The notes below the pieces were generated by a model, which saw only the letters and a list, made by a program, of their open reading frames with translations, had not been told where the DNA came from and ran no database searches. From Roseovarius sp. (lineage in GTDB: Bacteria; Pseudomonadota; Alphaproteobacteria; Rhodobacterales; Rhodobacteraceae), in contig NZ_JALUXE010000028.1 in the NCBI RefSeq assembly GCF_027019125.1, positions 1-64,000 on the forward strand: DNA of 64,000 nucleotides, in the 5' to 3' direction. The stretch's first letter is position 1. Each line of letters opens with the position of its first letter. The translations under genes and the position numbers were made by a program. This document shows, piece by piece, positions 55,352 through 63,827 of this stretch.

Positions 55352-55933
55352 TTAACCGCGCCCGACGCCCCATTCCGTGTCACCCTGTTCCTGGCGCCCG
55401 TTCCAGAACCGCCGCCAGCGAACCCGGATGGCCCAAGCTGATGCGGCGAGCAACAGGAGGATCACGATCTTGACCCAAGGGATGATCTGCACATCCGGCC
55501 CCGCGACCGGCCAGATGCTGACGGCATTGGGATAGATGGAAAAGAACTCGTTCCGCCAGCCATAATGGCGCACGACGACCCATTGGGCATTCTCGGCTGA
55601 TTTCTTGGACATCATGTCCGAGGCTTCGGCCTGCAAATTCGAGGTGTCGAACTTGAAATAGGGCGGCCAGCCCCAGCCCGTATCCTCGTTGCGATAGATC
55701 ATCGGCTTGTCATTGGCACGGAAGGTCTGGATGAAGAACACATCCCGTTCGGTCGCTGTCGGGTCCTCTCCGGTATCCGCATTCGACCAGAAGAGCGCAT
55801 TATCCCCCGGATTGACCCGCTTTTCATAGGTATCCGTGATCCGCACCACATCATGCTGCGGCAGCGTGTAATGCAGAAATGCAATCACGCCGGTCCAGAA
55901 CAGACCCCAGAATACCCATTTGACATAGACCAT
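55352..55933 (-). CDS. DUF1523 family membrane protein
   Basis: 193 residues. An N-terminal membrane segment (VKWVFWGLFWTGVIAFLHY) and the DUF1523 pattern LPQHDVVRITDTYEKRVNPG open the protein; a large periplasmic domain follows, with a second membrane helix near the C-terminus (VKIVILLLLAASAWAI). Function unknown. Start 55933 or 55936, both ATG; the ribosome site AGGGGG favours the second codon. It lies directly downstream of the 88-residue membrane gene. Confidence 0.88.
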   Translation of the reverse strand: MVYVKWVFWGLFWTGVIAFLHYTLPQHDVVRITDTYEKRVNPGDNALFWSNADTGEDPTATERDVFFIQTFRANDKPMIYRNEDTGWGWPPYFKFDTSNLQAEASDMMSKKSAENAQWVVVRHYGWRNEFFSIYPNAVSIWPVAGPDVQIIPWVKIVILLLLAASAWAIRVRWRRFWNGRQEQGDTEWGVGRG

Positions 55934-55944
55934 CATCGGCCCCC

Positions 55945-56211
55945 TTACATGAAGTTCGTCAGATATATGATGACCACCACTGTCACCACCGGAACGATAT
56001 AGACCAGCCAGATCAGCCGCTTGCGCAGCGATTGCTCATATTGCGCCATACCGGTCTCTATATAGGTATTCCTGTCGCCGGGACGACCCGCCTCTTCCCA
56101 ATCGCGCTCCATTTTCCGTCGCCGCACGGAACGCGAATACCAGGAGATCGCCAGATAGAGCACCGTCAGAGCGATCAATCCAAAAATCAGCAAGCGCATC
56201 AGCGCCACCAT
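55945..56211 (-). CDS. Small two-helix membrane protein
   Basis: 88 residues with an N-terminal helix (LLIFGLIALTVLYLAISWY), a charged cytoplasmic loop (RRRKMERDWEEAGRPGDRN) and a C-terminal helix (LVYIVPVVTVVVIIYLTNF). Start 56211 has an AAGGAAC ribosome site. Probably co-transcribed with the DUF1523 gene (8-11 base gap). Family unknown. Confidence 0.78.
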   Translation of the reverse strand: MVALMRLLIFGLIALTVLYLAISWYSRSVRRRKMERDWEEAGRPGDRNTYIETGMAQYEQSLRKRLIWLVYIVPVVTVVVIIYLTNFM

Positions 56212-56314
56212 GGCATGTTCCTTGTTTTCAGGTTCCGACCAAAGCCGCCCCTTGCATAACGCAGAATCATGCTAGGCTGCACCCCATATGCACCGAAACC
56301 CGAAAGGACATGCC

Positions 56315-57130
56315 ATGTGTGACGCCTGTATCATCAACGCGGTCAAGGACAGGATGCTGTCGCGCCGCGGCTTTTTCACCGCCGCGGCAGGAGTCGGGGC
56401 AGCGGCCGCATTGTCCCCTCTTGGCGGCACGCCCGCCATGGCGAATGGACATGCCAAGGTCGAGGACCTGACCCATACCTATGACGCGGATTTTCCCACC
56501 TATTTCGGCGCGCCCGGCATCTCGACAGAGCAGAATTTCAACTTTGCCGAAAACGGCTTCAACCTGATGACCCTGACGGTGAACGAGCACACTGGCACCC
56601 ATGTGGATGCGCCGCTGCATTTCTCGGCGGATGGCGCATCGGTCGATGAAATCGCCGTGGGCGATCTGGTCGCGCCGCTCTGCGTGGTGGATATTGCCGC
56701 ACGCGCGGCACAGGACGCCGACACGATGCTCACCCCTGACGATCTCAAGGCGTGGATTGCCACCCACGGCCCGATCCCCGACGGCGCCTGTGTGGCGCTG
56801 CATTCCGGTTGGGGTGCCAAAACCGGCACCGACGCCTTCCGCGGCTTTGATGGCGAGAAACAGCATTATCCCGGCTTTCACATCGAGGCGGCGCAGATGT
56901 TGATCGAGGAAACCGGTGCCCGCTCGATTGCCAGCGATACACTGTCGCTCGACCACGGCCCCTCGGCCGATTTCGCGACGCATTACGCCTGGTTGCCAAC
57001 GGGCCGGTTCGGCATCGAATGTCTGGCCAATCTCGACAAGGTGCCCGCCGCCGGGGCGACCATCGTGATCGGCGCGCCCAAGCACCGCGGCGGCTCTGGC
57101 GGGCCCGCACGCATCTTTGCGTTGATCTGA
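56315..57130 (+). CDS. Exported cyclase family protein (kynurenine formamidase-like)
   Basis: 271 residues. A twin-arginine signal (SRRGFFTAAAGVGAAAALS) follows a short Cys-containing leader (CDACIINAVKDRM). The mature domain matches cyclase/KynB-type metal hydrolases: HTGTHVDAPLHF (HxGTHxD metal ligands), SLDHGPSADF. The start at 56315 is favoured by AAAGGAC upstream; 56288 would lengthen the leader. The substrate is unknown; other members open amide or lactone rings. Confidence 0.85.
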   Translation: MCDACIINAVKDRMLSRRGFFTAAAGVGAAAALSPLGGTPAMANGHAKVEDLTHTYDADFPTYFGAPGISTEQNFNFAENGFNLMTLTVNEHTGTHVDAPLHFSADGASVDEIAVGDLVAPLCVVDIAARAAQDADTMLTPDDLKAWIATHGPIPDGACVALHSGWGAKTGTDAFRGFDGEKQHYPGFHIEAAQMLIEETGARSIASDTLSLDHGPSADFATHYAWLPTGRFGIECLANLDKVPAAGATIVIGAPKHRGGSGGPARIFALI

Positions 57131-57137
57131 CCTGTGC

Positions 57138-57162
57138 GGCCCCGACATGGATCGTCGGGGCC
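57138..57162 (+). terminator. Stem-loop after the cyclase gene
   Basis: A perfect 9-bp stem GGCCCCGAC/GTCGGGGCC with loop ATGGATC, eight bases past the stop. No T-run, so termination may be partial. Confidence 0.55.
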
Positions 57163-57236
57163 AAACCTGACACCCTTGTGACATGACATTTCAGGCACGG
57201 TGCGTAGTCTGGTTTCAGTCACGTGTCGGAGATGCC

Positions 57237-58046
57237 ATGCGTTCCCTGTTCTTCCTGCTGTGTTTTCTCTGTCCGGGGCTGCTGCACGCAATCGAGACAA
57301 CCGAGGATCGCTGTCACGCCGAACTGCCCTGTCCCTTGGGGGACCGTTCCTATCACGTGCTAGAGCCTGATGGCTGGGATGGGTCGTCGCCCTTGCCGGT
57401 TCTATTGCATTTTCATGGGTGGATGCGGCAAGGCACGGTCGTGGTCAAACATCCCCGCGTCGCGGGTGCCACACGGCGACGCGGCGTGCTGTTACTGGCC
57501 CCCAATGGCGAGGGCAGAACGTGGAACTTCTGGACCTCCCAAACCGATGATGTGGCCTTTGCCGCCGCCGTGATCGAGGATGCCGCCAAACGCTATCCGA
57601 TAGACCGCGCCCGCATCTTTGTCTCGGGCTATTCCTACGGATCCGCGATGGCTTGGCGTTATGTATGTGAGAACGGCAACGGCGTTTCCGCTCTGCTGGC
57701 GGTATCGGGCACCCTGCGCCAATCAGAACGCTGCCAACAGGCCCCTCAAGAGATTCGTCACGTGCACGGCACCTCAGATACCGTCATGGACTTTCCGTTC
57801 GGTCCGGAGGGCGAGACCACATGGCCTGTCAAACTCTGGCGGGACAGGCTGGGATGTGCAGAACCCGGCGAGGGGCGTGGAGACTGGAGCGCGACTGAAC
57901 CGCTCAGCTTTCAGCGCATCACATGGGAGGACTGCACCGAAGGCCGCGTAGTGCTTGATGTGCACAGCCGTGGCCATTTCATCCCGCGCGGTTGGATCGC
58001 CAGGCAATTGGACGAGCTGCTGGCCTTGCCTCCGTCCTACCCTTGA
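57237..58046 (+). CDS. Exported alpha/beta hydrolase (polyhydroxybutyrate depolymerase/esterase-like)
   Basis: 269 residues. A Sec signal peptide (MRSLFFLLCFLCPGLLHA) is followed by a domain resembling LpqC/PhaZ-type esterases: LPVLLHFHGW as the oxyanion strand, nucleophile Ser 133 in GYSYGSAM, HGTSDTVMDF and catalytic His in SRGHFIP. Start 57237 is favoured by GGAG about 10 bases upstream; earlier ATG 57183 lacks a signal. Substrate unknown. Confidence 0.82.
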   Translation: MRSLFFLLCFLCPGLLHAIETTEDRCHAELPCPLGDRSYHVLEPDGWDGSSPLPVLLHFHGWMRQGTVVVKHPRVAGATRRRGVLLLAPNGEGRTWNFWTSQTDDVAFAAAVIEDAAKRYPIDRARIFVSGYSYGSAMAWRYVCENGNGVSALLAVSGTLRQSERCQQAPQEIRHVHGTSDTVMDFPFGPEGETTWPVKLWRDRLGCAEPGEGRGDWSATEPLSFQRITWEDCTEGRVVLDVHSRGHFIPRGWIARQLDELLALPPSYP

Positions 58047-58052
58047 AACAGC

Positions 58053-58078
58053 AAAAAACGGGCAATTCTGCCCGTTTT
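58053..58078. terminator. Bidirectional terminator after the esterase gene
   Basis: A perfect 10-bp stem AAAACGGGCA/TGCCCGTTTT (58055-58064 with 58069-58078), loop ATTC. T-runs flank both strands, serving the esterase (plus) and the gene at 58124 (minus). Confidence 0.85.
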
Positions 58079-58123
58079 CTGTATTTCGCATGTTGATTGC
58101 CGCTGAAAACGGCGCGACCAATA

Positions 58124-58366
58124 TCAGTTCGTGGTCGTCGTGGAGGACGAACCGTCGCCACCCGAAGCAGCAACTGCGCCAACAATGATTGCACCTGCAA
58201 TAACAGCCACAGTGGTGCCAGTGGTCAGGCCCAAGCCGAGACCAGCGGCCTGACCCTGCGTCGACACGAAGGGGTCAGCATTGGTTTTTGCTTCTTCTGC
58301 CAGCACAGGAGCTGCAGCAGAGACTGCCAGAGCAGCAGCGGCGGCAAGCGTCGAAATCTTCTTCAT
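58124..58366 (-). CDS. Small exported Gly/Thr-rich membrane protein (GfcA-like architecture)
   Basis: 80 residues: Sec signal (LAAAAALAVSAAAPVLA), short linker, one membrane segment (VAVIAGAIIVGAVAASGG) and a Ser/Thr tail (GSSSTTTTN). The layout of signal, TTGTT, Gly/Ala/Val-rich helix, GGDG and Thr tail resembles E. coli GfcA/YmcA of the group 4 capsule operon, though the two are short and low-complexity, so homology is uncertain. AGGAG precedes start 58366. No capsule genes adjoin. Confidence 0.75.
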   Translation of the reverse strand: MKKISTLAAAAALAVSAAAPVLAEEAKTNADPFVSTQGQAAGLGLGLTTGTTVAVIAGAIIVGAVAASGGDGSSSTTTTN

Positions 58367-58523
58367 TTTATTCTCCTATCCATTATGGACCATGACATCC
58401 CAAAAGGACTTAGGTCTGCTTATGCCATAGCTCAAGGCTCAATGGAACCCGAATTTTCGCCATGCGCCCATTCTCGCCGCCTAGAGATATAGTTGCAACG
58501 GCCTGATTAATTTTTATGCAATT

Positions 58524-59402
58524 TCAGAAGCATACGGCGCTCATTGCGGCGATTTCCGCCTCTGTTCCTTCGCCAGCAGCGCAATCACCGCGCGAATCGA
58601 GCCAGAGACAATAGGCCGCCATGCGCCAATGGTAGAATGCTGCAAGCGATTGGTAGCGCCGGGCAATCTCCGGATCGGGATAAGATGCCAGAAATCTCTG
58701 ACGCTCGTTCTCCGACAACGGCGCACCGCGATAAGCCATTTGCATCGCCGGGGACAGAAACAGGGCGATATCCTCACACGGGTCGCCAATCGCCGGACAT
58801 TGCCAGTCTATAAGCCGCCAATCCCCCGGGTTTCCAACGATATTTCCAGCAACGGGATCGCCGTGCAGCAAGCACTTTCGCCCGACAGGCGGAATCACCC
58901 CCGAGGGGCGAAAACTCAGAATGCGCTTGGCTTTGAGAGGGGGACAGTGGGACAGGATGTATTCTGTCTGGCGCACAAGCCCCTCACTCCCATCTGGCAC
59001 CGCGCGCAAATTCCCCGGGCCTGCCATGCGATGGACCCGGTACAAAAGTGCGGCAATCTCTGACACGCCCGTCTGCCAGCTTTGACCGGGGACATGCTCA
59101 TAGATCACGCAATGCCCCTCTGCGGTGGCAAAGTCATCCAACCACCTTGGGGCAAGGTTCTGATTTTCCAAATGCCGGAGACAGGTAACCTCTGCATTTG
59201 CATCATTGGGAAACAAGGGATTGTCCGAAACATTGCCAAAGAGCTTGACGACGATGGACAGGTCCTCGGCCTCGACTTTCCAGCTTTGGTTCGTGCGTCC
59301 GCCCAAGAGCCGTGTCCAGAGCGCATCGGACACGGCAAACCCGCGCCGCAATAGCGCGCCCTGCAACCCGAATTGCGTCGTCTCAGCCGAGTCTTGTCTC
59401 AA
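58524..59402 (-). CDS. Phosphotransferase (APH/choline kinase family)
   Basis: 292 residues with GGRTNQSWKVE (ATP-site loop), HGDPVAGNIVG (Brenner-type catalytic HGDxxxxN) and the metal-binding DWQCPAIGDPCEDIA. The fold is that of choline/ethanolamine kinase and aminoglycoside phosphotransferases; substrate unknown. The start is a TTG at 59400-59402 with GAGAG upstream; no ATG gives a full N-terminal lobe. It is preceded by DUF808 133 bases away. Confidence 0.82.
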   Translation of the reverse strand: MRQDSAETTQFGLQGALLRRGFAVSDALWTRLLGGRTNQSWKVEAEDLSIVVKLFGNVSDNPLFPNDANAEVTCLRHLENQNLAPRWLDDFATAEGHCVIYEHVPGQSWQTGVSEIAALLYRVHRMAGPGNLRAVPDGSEGLVRQTEYILSHCPPLKAKRILSFRPSGVIPPVGRKCLLHGDPVAGNIVGNPGDWRLIDWQCPAIGDPCEDIALFLSPAMQMAYRGAPLSENERQRFLASYPDPEIARRYQSLAAFYHWRMAAYCLWLDSRGDCAAGEGTEAEIAAMSAVCF

Positions 59403-59535
59403 AAGCTCTCACCGTAAAACCAAGGAAGGTTGAACAAGGCTAGAAGGAAGCAGGTGATCCCACAAGACACGGCGTTCTGGGCACCTCGAGGGATCGAGAC
59501 ACCAGTGACCTGCTTTTGACGGACGTGCAACAGAG

Positions 59536-60495
59536 TCACGATTTCTCGGGAAAGAGCCAGTCGGAAACCGGAACAATTGCTCGGATGACAATCGGGATCA
59601 GCGCAAAACCAGCAATCAGGCCGAGAATACCGTCGAGCCCCGCCGTCACCGCCCAAGAGACAAGGCCGGGCATCGTGCCAGCCGCCTCTGCCGCCCATGT
59701 CGCGGCAAGCTTGATCTGCTCATACGGCAGATGCCAGCCAAGTTCATGCAGACCATGCACCAGAATGCTGCCTCCGACCCACAACATCGCAACCGTTCCG
59801 ATGGCGCCGATTCCCGTCAATACACCCGGCATGGACCGGACAATACCCCGCCCGAACGCGCGCGTGGGGGAAAAACGCCCGGTCGTACTCAGATGCAGGC
59901 CGATGTCATCAGCCTTTACCAGTAGGGCAACGGCACCATAAACCAGCGCGGTGATGCCTATGGCAACCAGAGCCAGGGCCGTGGCCTGTATCCAAAAGGT
60001 GCCAATGTCGATCTGTGACAGGGCGATGGTCATGATCTCTGCGGACAAAATGAAATCGGTCTTGATTGCCCCTTTCACACGCTGCTCTTCAAGATGTGCC
60101 GCCTCAAGTGTTTCGGCCTCCTGCGGGCCGTGGTCCTTGTGTGGCACGATCAGATGCCAGACCTTCTCGGCACCCTCGAAGCACAGATAGGCCCCGCCGA
60201 TCATCAATAGAGGCGTCAACACCCAAGGCAGGAACGCATGCAGCAAAAGCGCTGCAGGCAGCAGGATCACCAGCTTGTTGAAGAACGAGGCGCGCGCGAT
60301 TTTCCAGACGATCGGCAACTCGCGCGCCGCAGGCAGGCCGGTGGCGTATTTCGGTGTGACAGCGGCATCGTCGATGATCACACCGGCGGCCTTGGTGCCG
60401 GCCTTGCTCGCCTGTGCAGCCACATCGTCGAGTTGCGACGCGGCCAGCTTGGCGATAGCGGCCACATCGTCGAATAGCGCCAGTAATCCGCTCAT
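59536..60495 (-). CDS. DUF808 family membrane protein (YedI-like)
   Basis: 319 residues with the family start SGLLALFDDVAAIAKLAAS, ATPKY-type loop (VTPKYATGLPAARELPIVW) and several membrane helices, including EIMTIALSQID. GGAGAAAG precedes 60495. E. coli YedI is of unknown function. It is divergent from the Lrp-family gene with 234 bases between. Confidence 0.9.
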   Translation of the reverse strand: MSGLLALFDDVAAIAKLAASQLDDVAAQASKAGTKAAGVIIDDAAVTPKYATGLPAARELPIVWKIARASFFNKLVILLPAALLLHAFLPWVLTPLLMIGGAYLCFEGAEKVWHLIVPHKDHGPQEAETLEAAHLEEQRVKGAIKTDFILSAEIMTIALSQIDIGTFWIQATALALVAIGITALVYGAVALLVKADDIGLHLSTTGRFSPTRAFGRGIVRSMPGVLTGIGAIGTVAMLWVGGSILVHGLHELGWHLPYEQIKLAATWAAEAAGTMPGLVSWAVTAGLDGILGLIAGFALIPIVIRAIVPVSDWLFPEKS

Positions 60496-60660
60496 GACTT
60501 TCTCCGCATGTGGTTGGGCCGCCGGTTCCTGACCTCTACCAAGGAACAGGCCCGACATTCAACGATCACGCGCCAGACCGGGACCAGGGCAAGGCAATCC
60601 TCGTCGTTTTTGGCGAGAAAGATGTTGCAATAGGGCTAGGACGTGCGGATATGCGCGATA

Positions 60661-60670
60661 CATTCGAATG
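60661..60670. promoter_or_regulatory. Perfect palindrome in the lrp-DUF808 divergent region
   Basis: CATTCGAATG is fully symmetric and lies 60-69 bases before the Lrp-family start. GTTGCA (60624-60629) and TGCAAC (60676-60681) form a wider inverted repeat around it. It may be an autoregulatory site. Confidence 0.4.
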
Positions 60671-60729
60671 GTGCGTGCAACGCGCTGCGCGATGACCCAT
60701 CGCCATCTTGTGACAAAGGGTTCCAGGGG

Positions 60730-61221
60730 ATGAAACGGCTCGGGCTTGATGCAACGGATATCCGCATTCTCAATGCGGTCCAACAGCATGGCCCCCTGAG
60801 CAAGACTCGGCTGGCTGAGATTGCCAATATCTCGCCGACCCCGTGTTGGGCACGTCTTGACCGTTTGAAAGCGGCGGGCTTTATCCGCGGGTATCACGCG
60901 GATATCGTGCTCGAGAAGATCTGCGATTTTACCGAGGTGGTCGTTACCGTCTCGCTCACACATCACCGCAAGGCGGATTTTGACCGGTTCGAGGGGTTCG
61001 TCCGCGGGCGCGACGAGATCACCGAATGTGTCGCCACCGGCGGCGGCATGGACTATGTGATGCGCGTCATCTGCCCCAGCCTTGCGCGGTTCCAGACCGT
61101 GATGGACGCCATGCTTGCCGGTGACTTGGGCATCGACCGCTACATGACCTACATCGCCACGCGGCGAGTCAAATCCGGTCAACCGAGTCTCGCGCTTCTC
61201 ACGGCAAAAGACGGCAAGTGA
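60730..61221 (+). CDS. Lrp/AsnC family transcriptional regulator
   Basis: 163 residues: helix-turn-helix (LDATDIRILNAVQQHGPLSK, LAEIANISPTPCWARLDRL) and the RAM ligand domain with TECVATGGGMDYVMRVICPS. The start at 60730 (MKRLGLDATD) is the standard one; an open frame continues upstream without a match. It precedes the DmdA-like gene by 159 bases on the same strand and probably regulates it. Confidence 0.88.
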   Translation: MKRLGLDATDIRILNAVQQHGPLSKTRLAEIANISPTPCWARLDRLKAAGFIRGYHADIVLEKICDFTEVVVTVSLTHHRKADFDRFEGFVRGRDEITECVATGGGMDYVMRVICPSLARFQTVMDAMLAGDLGIDRYMTYIATRRVKSGQPSLALLTAKDGK

Positions 61222-61236
61222 TCCAAACGACCGCGT

Positions 61237-61278
61237 AGTCTGTCCGCGATTGAAAATCAGCCTGTTCAGTCTGCGCGG
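61237..61278 (+). promoter_or_regulatory. AGTCTG direct repeats upstream of the DmdA-like gene
   Basis: AGTCTG-T-CCGCG (61237 onward) and AGTCTG-CGCGG (61268 onward) recur 31 bases apart, about three helical turns. They lie 100-145 bases before the DmdA-like start and could bind the Lrp regulator. Confidence 0.35.
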
Positions 61279-61380
61279 ATCGTTTTTTCAGACCAAATTC
61301 CGGTGCCGTTTGGCCCTAGAAGATCGCCAGTTTCAGACAGTCCGCCGCGGTGGCGTGACGGAACAGCAAGGGCGAAAACC

Positions 61381-62523
61381 ATGATGCAAGCAGACGACTT
61401 CGGCTTTGGCACCCAGATCCGTAAATCCCCCTATTTCGACGCCACCGTGCGGTGGGGAGCCAAGGGATTTTCGGTTTACAATCATATGTATATCCCGCGT
61501 GACTTTGGTGATCCGGAGCAGAACTTCTGGACCCTCGTGAACGACGCCATCCTCTGCGACGTGGCCGTAGAGCGCCAGGTCGAGATCACCGGCCCCGACG
61601 CTGCACGCTTTGTCCAGATGCTGACGCCGCGCGACCTGTCGAAAATGGCCGTTGGCCAGTGCAAGTACATCCTGATCACCAATGCAGAGGGCGGCATTCT
61701 CAATGACCCGATCCTGCTGCGTCTGGCCGAGAACCACTTCTGGATTTCGCTGGCCGATAGCGACATCCTTCTTTGGGCGCAGGGTGTGGCGGTGCATTCC
61801 GGTATGGATGTGACCATCGGCGAACCGGACGTGTCCCCCCTGCAATTGCAAGGGCCGAAATCGGGCCTGATCATGCAAGAGCTCTTTGGCGAGAGCATCC
61901 TCGATCTGAAATACTACTGGATGCGCGAAGTCGAACTGGACGGGATGCCCTTGATCGTATCGCGCACTGGCTGGTCGAGCGAATTGGGCTATGAGATTTA
62001 CCTGCGGGATAGCGCCCATGGCGATGCCCTGTGGGAACGGATCATGGCGGCAGGCCTGCCCTTTGGGCTCAAACCCGGCCATACCTCCTCGATCCGTCGC
62101 ATCGAGGGTGGCATGCTGTCCTATCATGCCGATGCCGACATCAAGACGAACCCCTACGAGTTGGGTTTGGACCGTCTGGTCAATCTCGACATCGAGGCAG
62201 AGTTCATCGGCAAGGCCGCGCTGCGCCGCATCCGCGACGAGGGCCCCAGCCGCAAGCAGGTCGGCCTGATCATCGACGGCGCACCGCTCAAGGGGCCGAA
62301 CACCACCTTCTGGGCGATCAATGTGTCGGGCGTGCAGGTCGGCAAAGTCACGTCAGCCGTCTACTCACCGCGTCTGGAGCGTAACATCGCATTGGCCATG
62401 GTCGCGGCAGAACATGCCAATATCGGTGCCAAGGTCGAGGTTGTGACCGGTAAGGGACCCGTGCGCGCCGTGATGGTGGAGCGCCCCTTCTACGACCCCA
62501 ACAAGAAAATCGCCGCCGCCTGA
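61381..62523 (+). CDS. DmdA-like (GcvT-family) tetrahydrofolate demethylase
   Basis: 380 residues of the aminomethyltransferase/GcvT fold. GAKGFSVYNHMYIPRDFGDP, AVERQVEITGPDAARFVQML, GGILNDP, LADSDILL and EPDVSPLQLQGP resemble, block by block, DMSP demethylase DmdA rather than glycine-cleavage GcvT, and no gcvH/gcvP neighbours exist. DmdA moves a methyl group from DMSP to tetrahydrofolate. Whether DMSP is the substrate is not decided by sequence. It is followed by OsmC, a crotonase and a CoA ligase. Confidence 0.82.
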   Translation: MMQADDFGFGTQIRKSPYFDATVRWGAKGFSVYNHMYIPRDFGDPEQNFWTLVNDAILCDVAVERQVEITGPDAARFVQMLTPRDLSKMAVGQCKYILITNAEGGILNDPILLRLAENHFWISLADSDILLWAQGVAVHSGMDVTIGEPDVSPLQLQGPKSGLIMQELFGESILDLKYYWMREVELDGMPLIVSRTGWSSELGYEIYLRDSAHGDALWERIMAAGLPFGLKPGHTSSIRRIEGGMLSYHADADIKTNPYELGLDRLVNLDIEAEFIGKAALRRIRDEGPSRKQVGLIIDGAPLKGPNTTFWAINVSGVQVGKVTSAVYSPRLERNIALAMVAAEHANIGAKVEVVTGKGPVRAVMVERPFYDPNKKIAAA

Positions 62524-62552
62524 GCGCGCCCAACCAAGACGAGTCCTGATCC

Positions 62553-63002
62553 ATGTCCGACCTCGCAATCGAGCTGCATTGGCAGCGCGCCGAACCTGTG
62601 CTGCACACTGGCAAATACTCCAACGCCCATACCGTGCAGTTCAACAACCACCATGATGTGCAAGTGGATGCCGCCCCGGATTGGGGCGGTGATCCCGCCC
62701 ACACCAATCCTGAGCAGGCGCTCGCCTCGGCGCTGTCCAGTTGCCACATGATGACCTTTCTTGCCCTTGCGGCCAAGGCCGGCTGGCCGGTCGCCAGCTA
62801 TCACGACTATGCCGTGGCCCATCTGGGTAAGAACCCCAAGGGGCAAATGTCCGTCACACGGATTGATCTGCATCCGGTCGTGCGGTTCGACACCGGCTTT
62901 GCGGTTGAAGACGCGCAGCTGGCAGAAATGCAGGACCGCGCGCATCGCTACTGCTTTATCGCCAACACGCTCGCCGAGAGCGTGGAGATCAACATTCTCT
63001 GA
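62553..63002 (+). CDS. OsmC family protein
   Basis: 149 residues. The two redox Cys of the OsmC/Ohr fold are in ALSSCHMMTFLALAA and AHRYCFIANTL; the N-terminal beta-sheet is visible as ELHWQRAEPVLHTGKY. OsmC reduces organic hydroperoxides through a dithiol site. It follows the DmdA-like gene by 29 bases and precedes the crotonase by 21. Confidence 0.88.
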   Translation: MSDLAIELHWQRAEPVLHTGKYSNAHTVQFNNHHDVQVDAAPDWGGDPAHTNPEQALASALSSCHMMTFLALAAKAGWPVASYHDYAVAHLGKNPKGQMSVTRIDLHPVVRFDTGFAVEDAQLAEMQDRAHRYCFIANTLAESVEINIL

Positions 63003-63023
63003 CCTCTGAAAGGACGAGACCCC

Positions 63024-63824
63024 GTGCCAAAAAGCGATATCCTTCTCTCTGAGCTCGACGGCGAAGGCATCCTGCGCCTGACGCTGAATGACGCAGGACG
63101 CCGCAACGCGCTGTCCGAGGCAATGCTGGCAGACCTGGGTCGCGCCTTTGCGGAGGCCGGGAATGATCCCGCGGTGCGGGTCATCGTTCTTGCCGCAAAC
63201 GGGCCCGCGTTCTGCGCGGGCCATGACCTCAAGGAAATGACCGCGGGGCGGGCCGGAGCGGACCGGGGTCGCGCCTATTTCACCAGGATCATGGCGCTCT
63301 GTTCCGGCGTGATGCAGGCCATCGTGAACTGCCCCAAGCCGGTGATCGCCGAGGTTACGGGCATCGCCACCGCAGCAGGCTGTCAGTTGGTGGCAAGCTG
63401 CGATCTGGCGATTGCGGCGGATACGGCGCAGTTCAGCACGCCAGGGGTGCATATCGGCCTCTTCTGCTCGACCCCGATGGTGGCCCTGTCGCGCAACGTG
63501 GCGGGCAAACATGCGATGGAGATGCTGCTGACGGGCGATATGATCCCAGCCGCGCGTGCGGCGGAAATGGGGCTTATCAATCACGCCGTAGCACCTGATG
63601 ATCTGCAGGCCGCCACGATGGCCATGGCCCGCAAGATTGCATCGAAATCAAGCATGACCCTCGCCACCGGCAAGCGCGCCTTTTACGCGCAACGCGAGAT
63701 GACCCTGTCCGATGCCTATTCCTACGCCTCCGCCGTGATGGTGGACAATATGCTGGCGCGCGATGCCCAAGAGGGCATCGGTGCCTTTATCGAGAAACGC
63801 GCGCCCCAGTGGCAGGATGCCTGA
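63024..63824 (+). CDS. Enoyl-CoA hydratase/isomerase (crotonase) family, ECHDC3-like
   Basis: 266 residues from a GTG start at 63024 (GAAAGGACG upstream). Crotonase signatures are NALSEAMLADLGRAF, FCAGHDLKEMTA (first oxyanion region), NCPKPVIAEVTGIATAAGCQL and STPGVHIGLFCSTPMVALS. The FCAGHDLKEM/GLFCSTPMV pattern is that of ECHDC3-type proteins. In the DMSP route DmdD is also a crotonase, but the two are different subfamilies, so a role as DmdD is not proven. The gene is three bases from the ligase. Confidence 0.88.
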   Translation: MPKSDILLSELDGEGILRLTLNDAGRRNALSEAMLADLGRAFAEAGNDPAVRVIVLAANGPAFCAGHDLKEMTAGRAGADRGRAYFTRIMALCSGVMQAIVNCPKPVIAEVTGIATAAGCQLVASCDLAIAADTAQFSTPGVHIGLFCSTPMVALSRNVAGKHAMEMLLTGDMIPAARAAEMGLINHAVAPDDLQAATMAMARKIASKSSMTLATGKRAFYAQREMTLSDAYSYASAVMVDNMLARDAQEGIGAFIEKRAPQWQDA

Positions 63825-63827
63825 GAC

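Noticed and set aside
61381-62523. Glycine cleavage system T protein
   Set aside because: No gcvH or gcvP beside it and its sequence blocks follow DmdA more closely.
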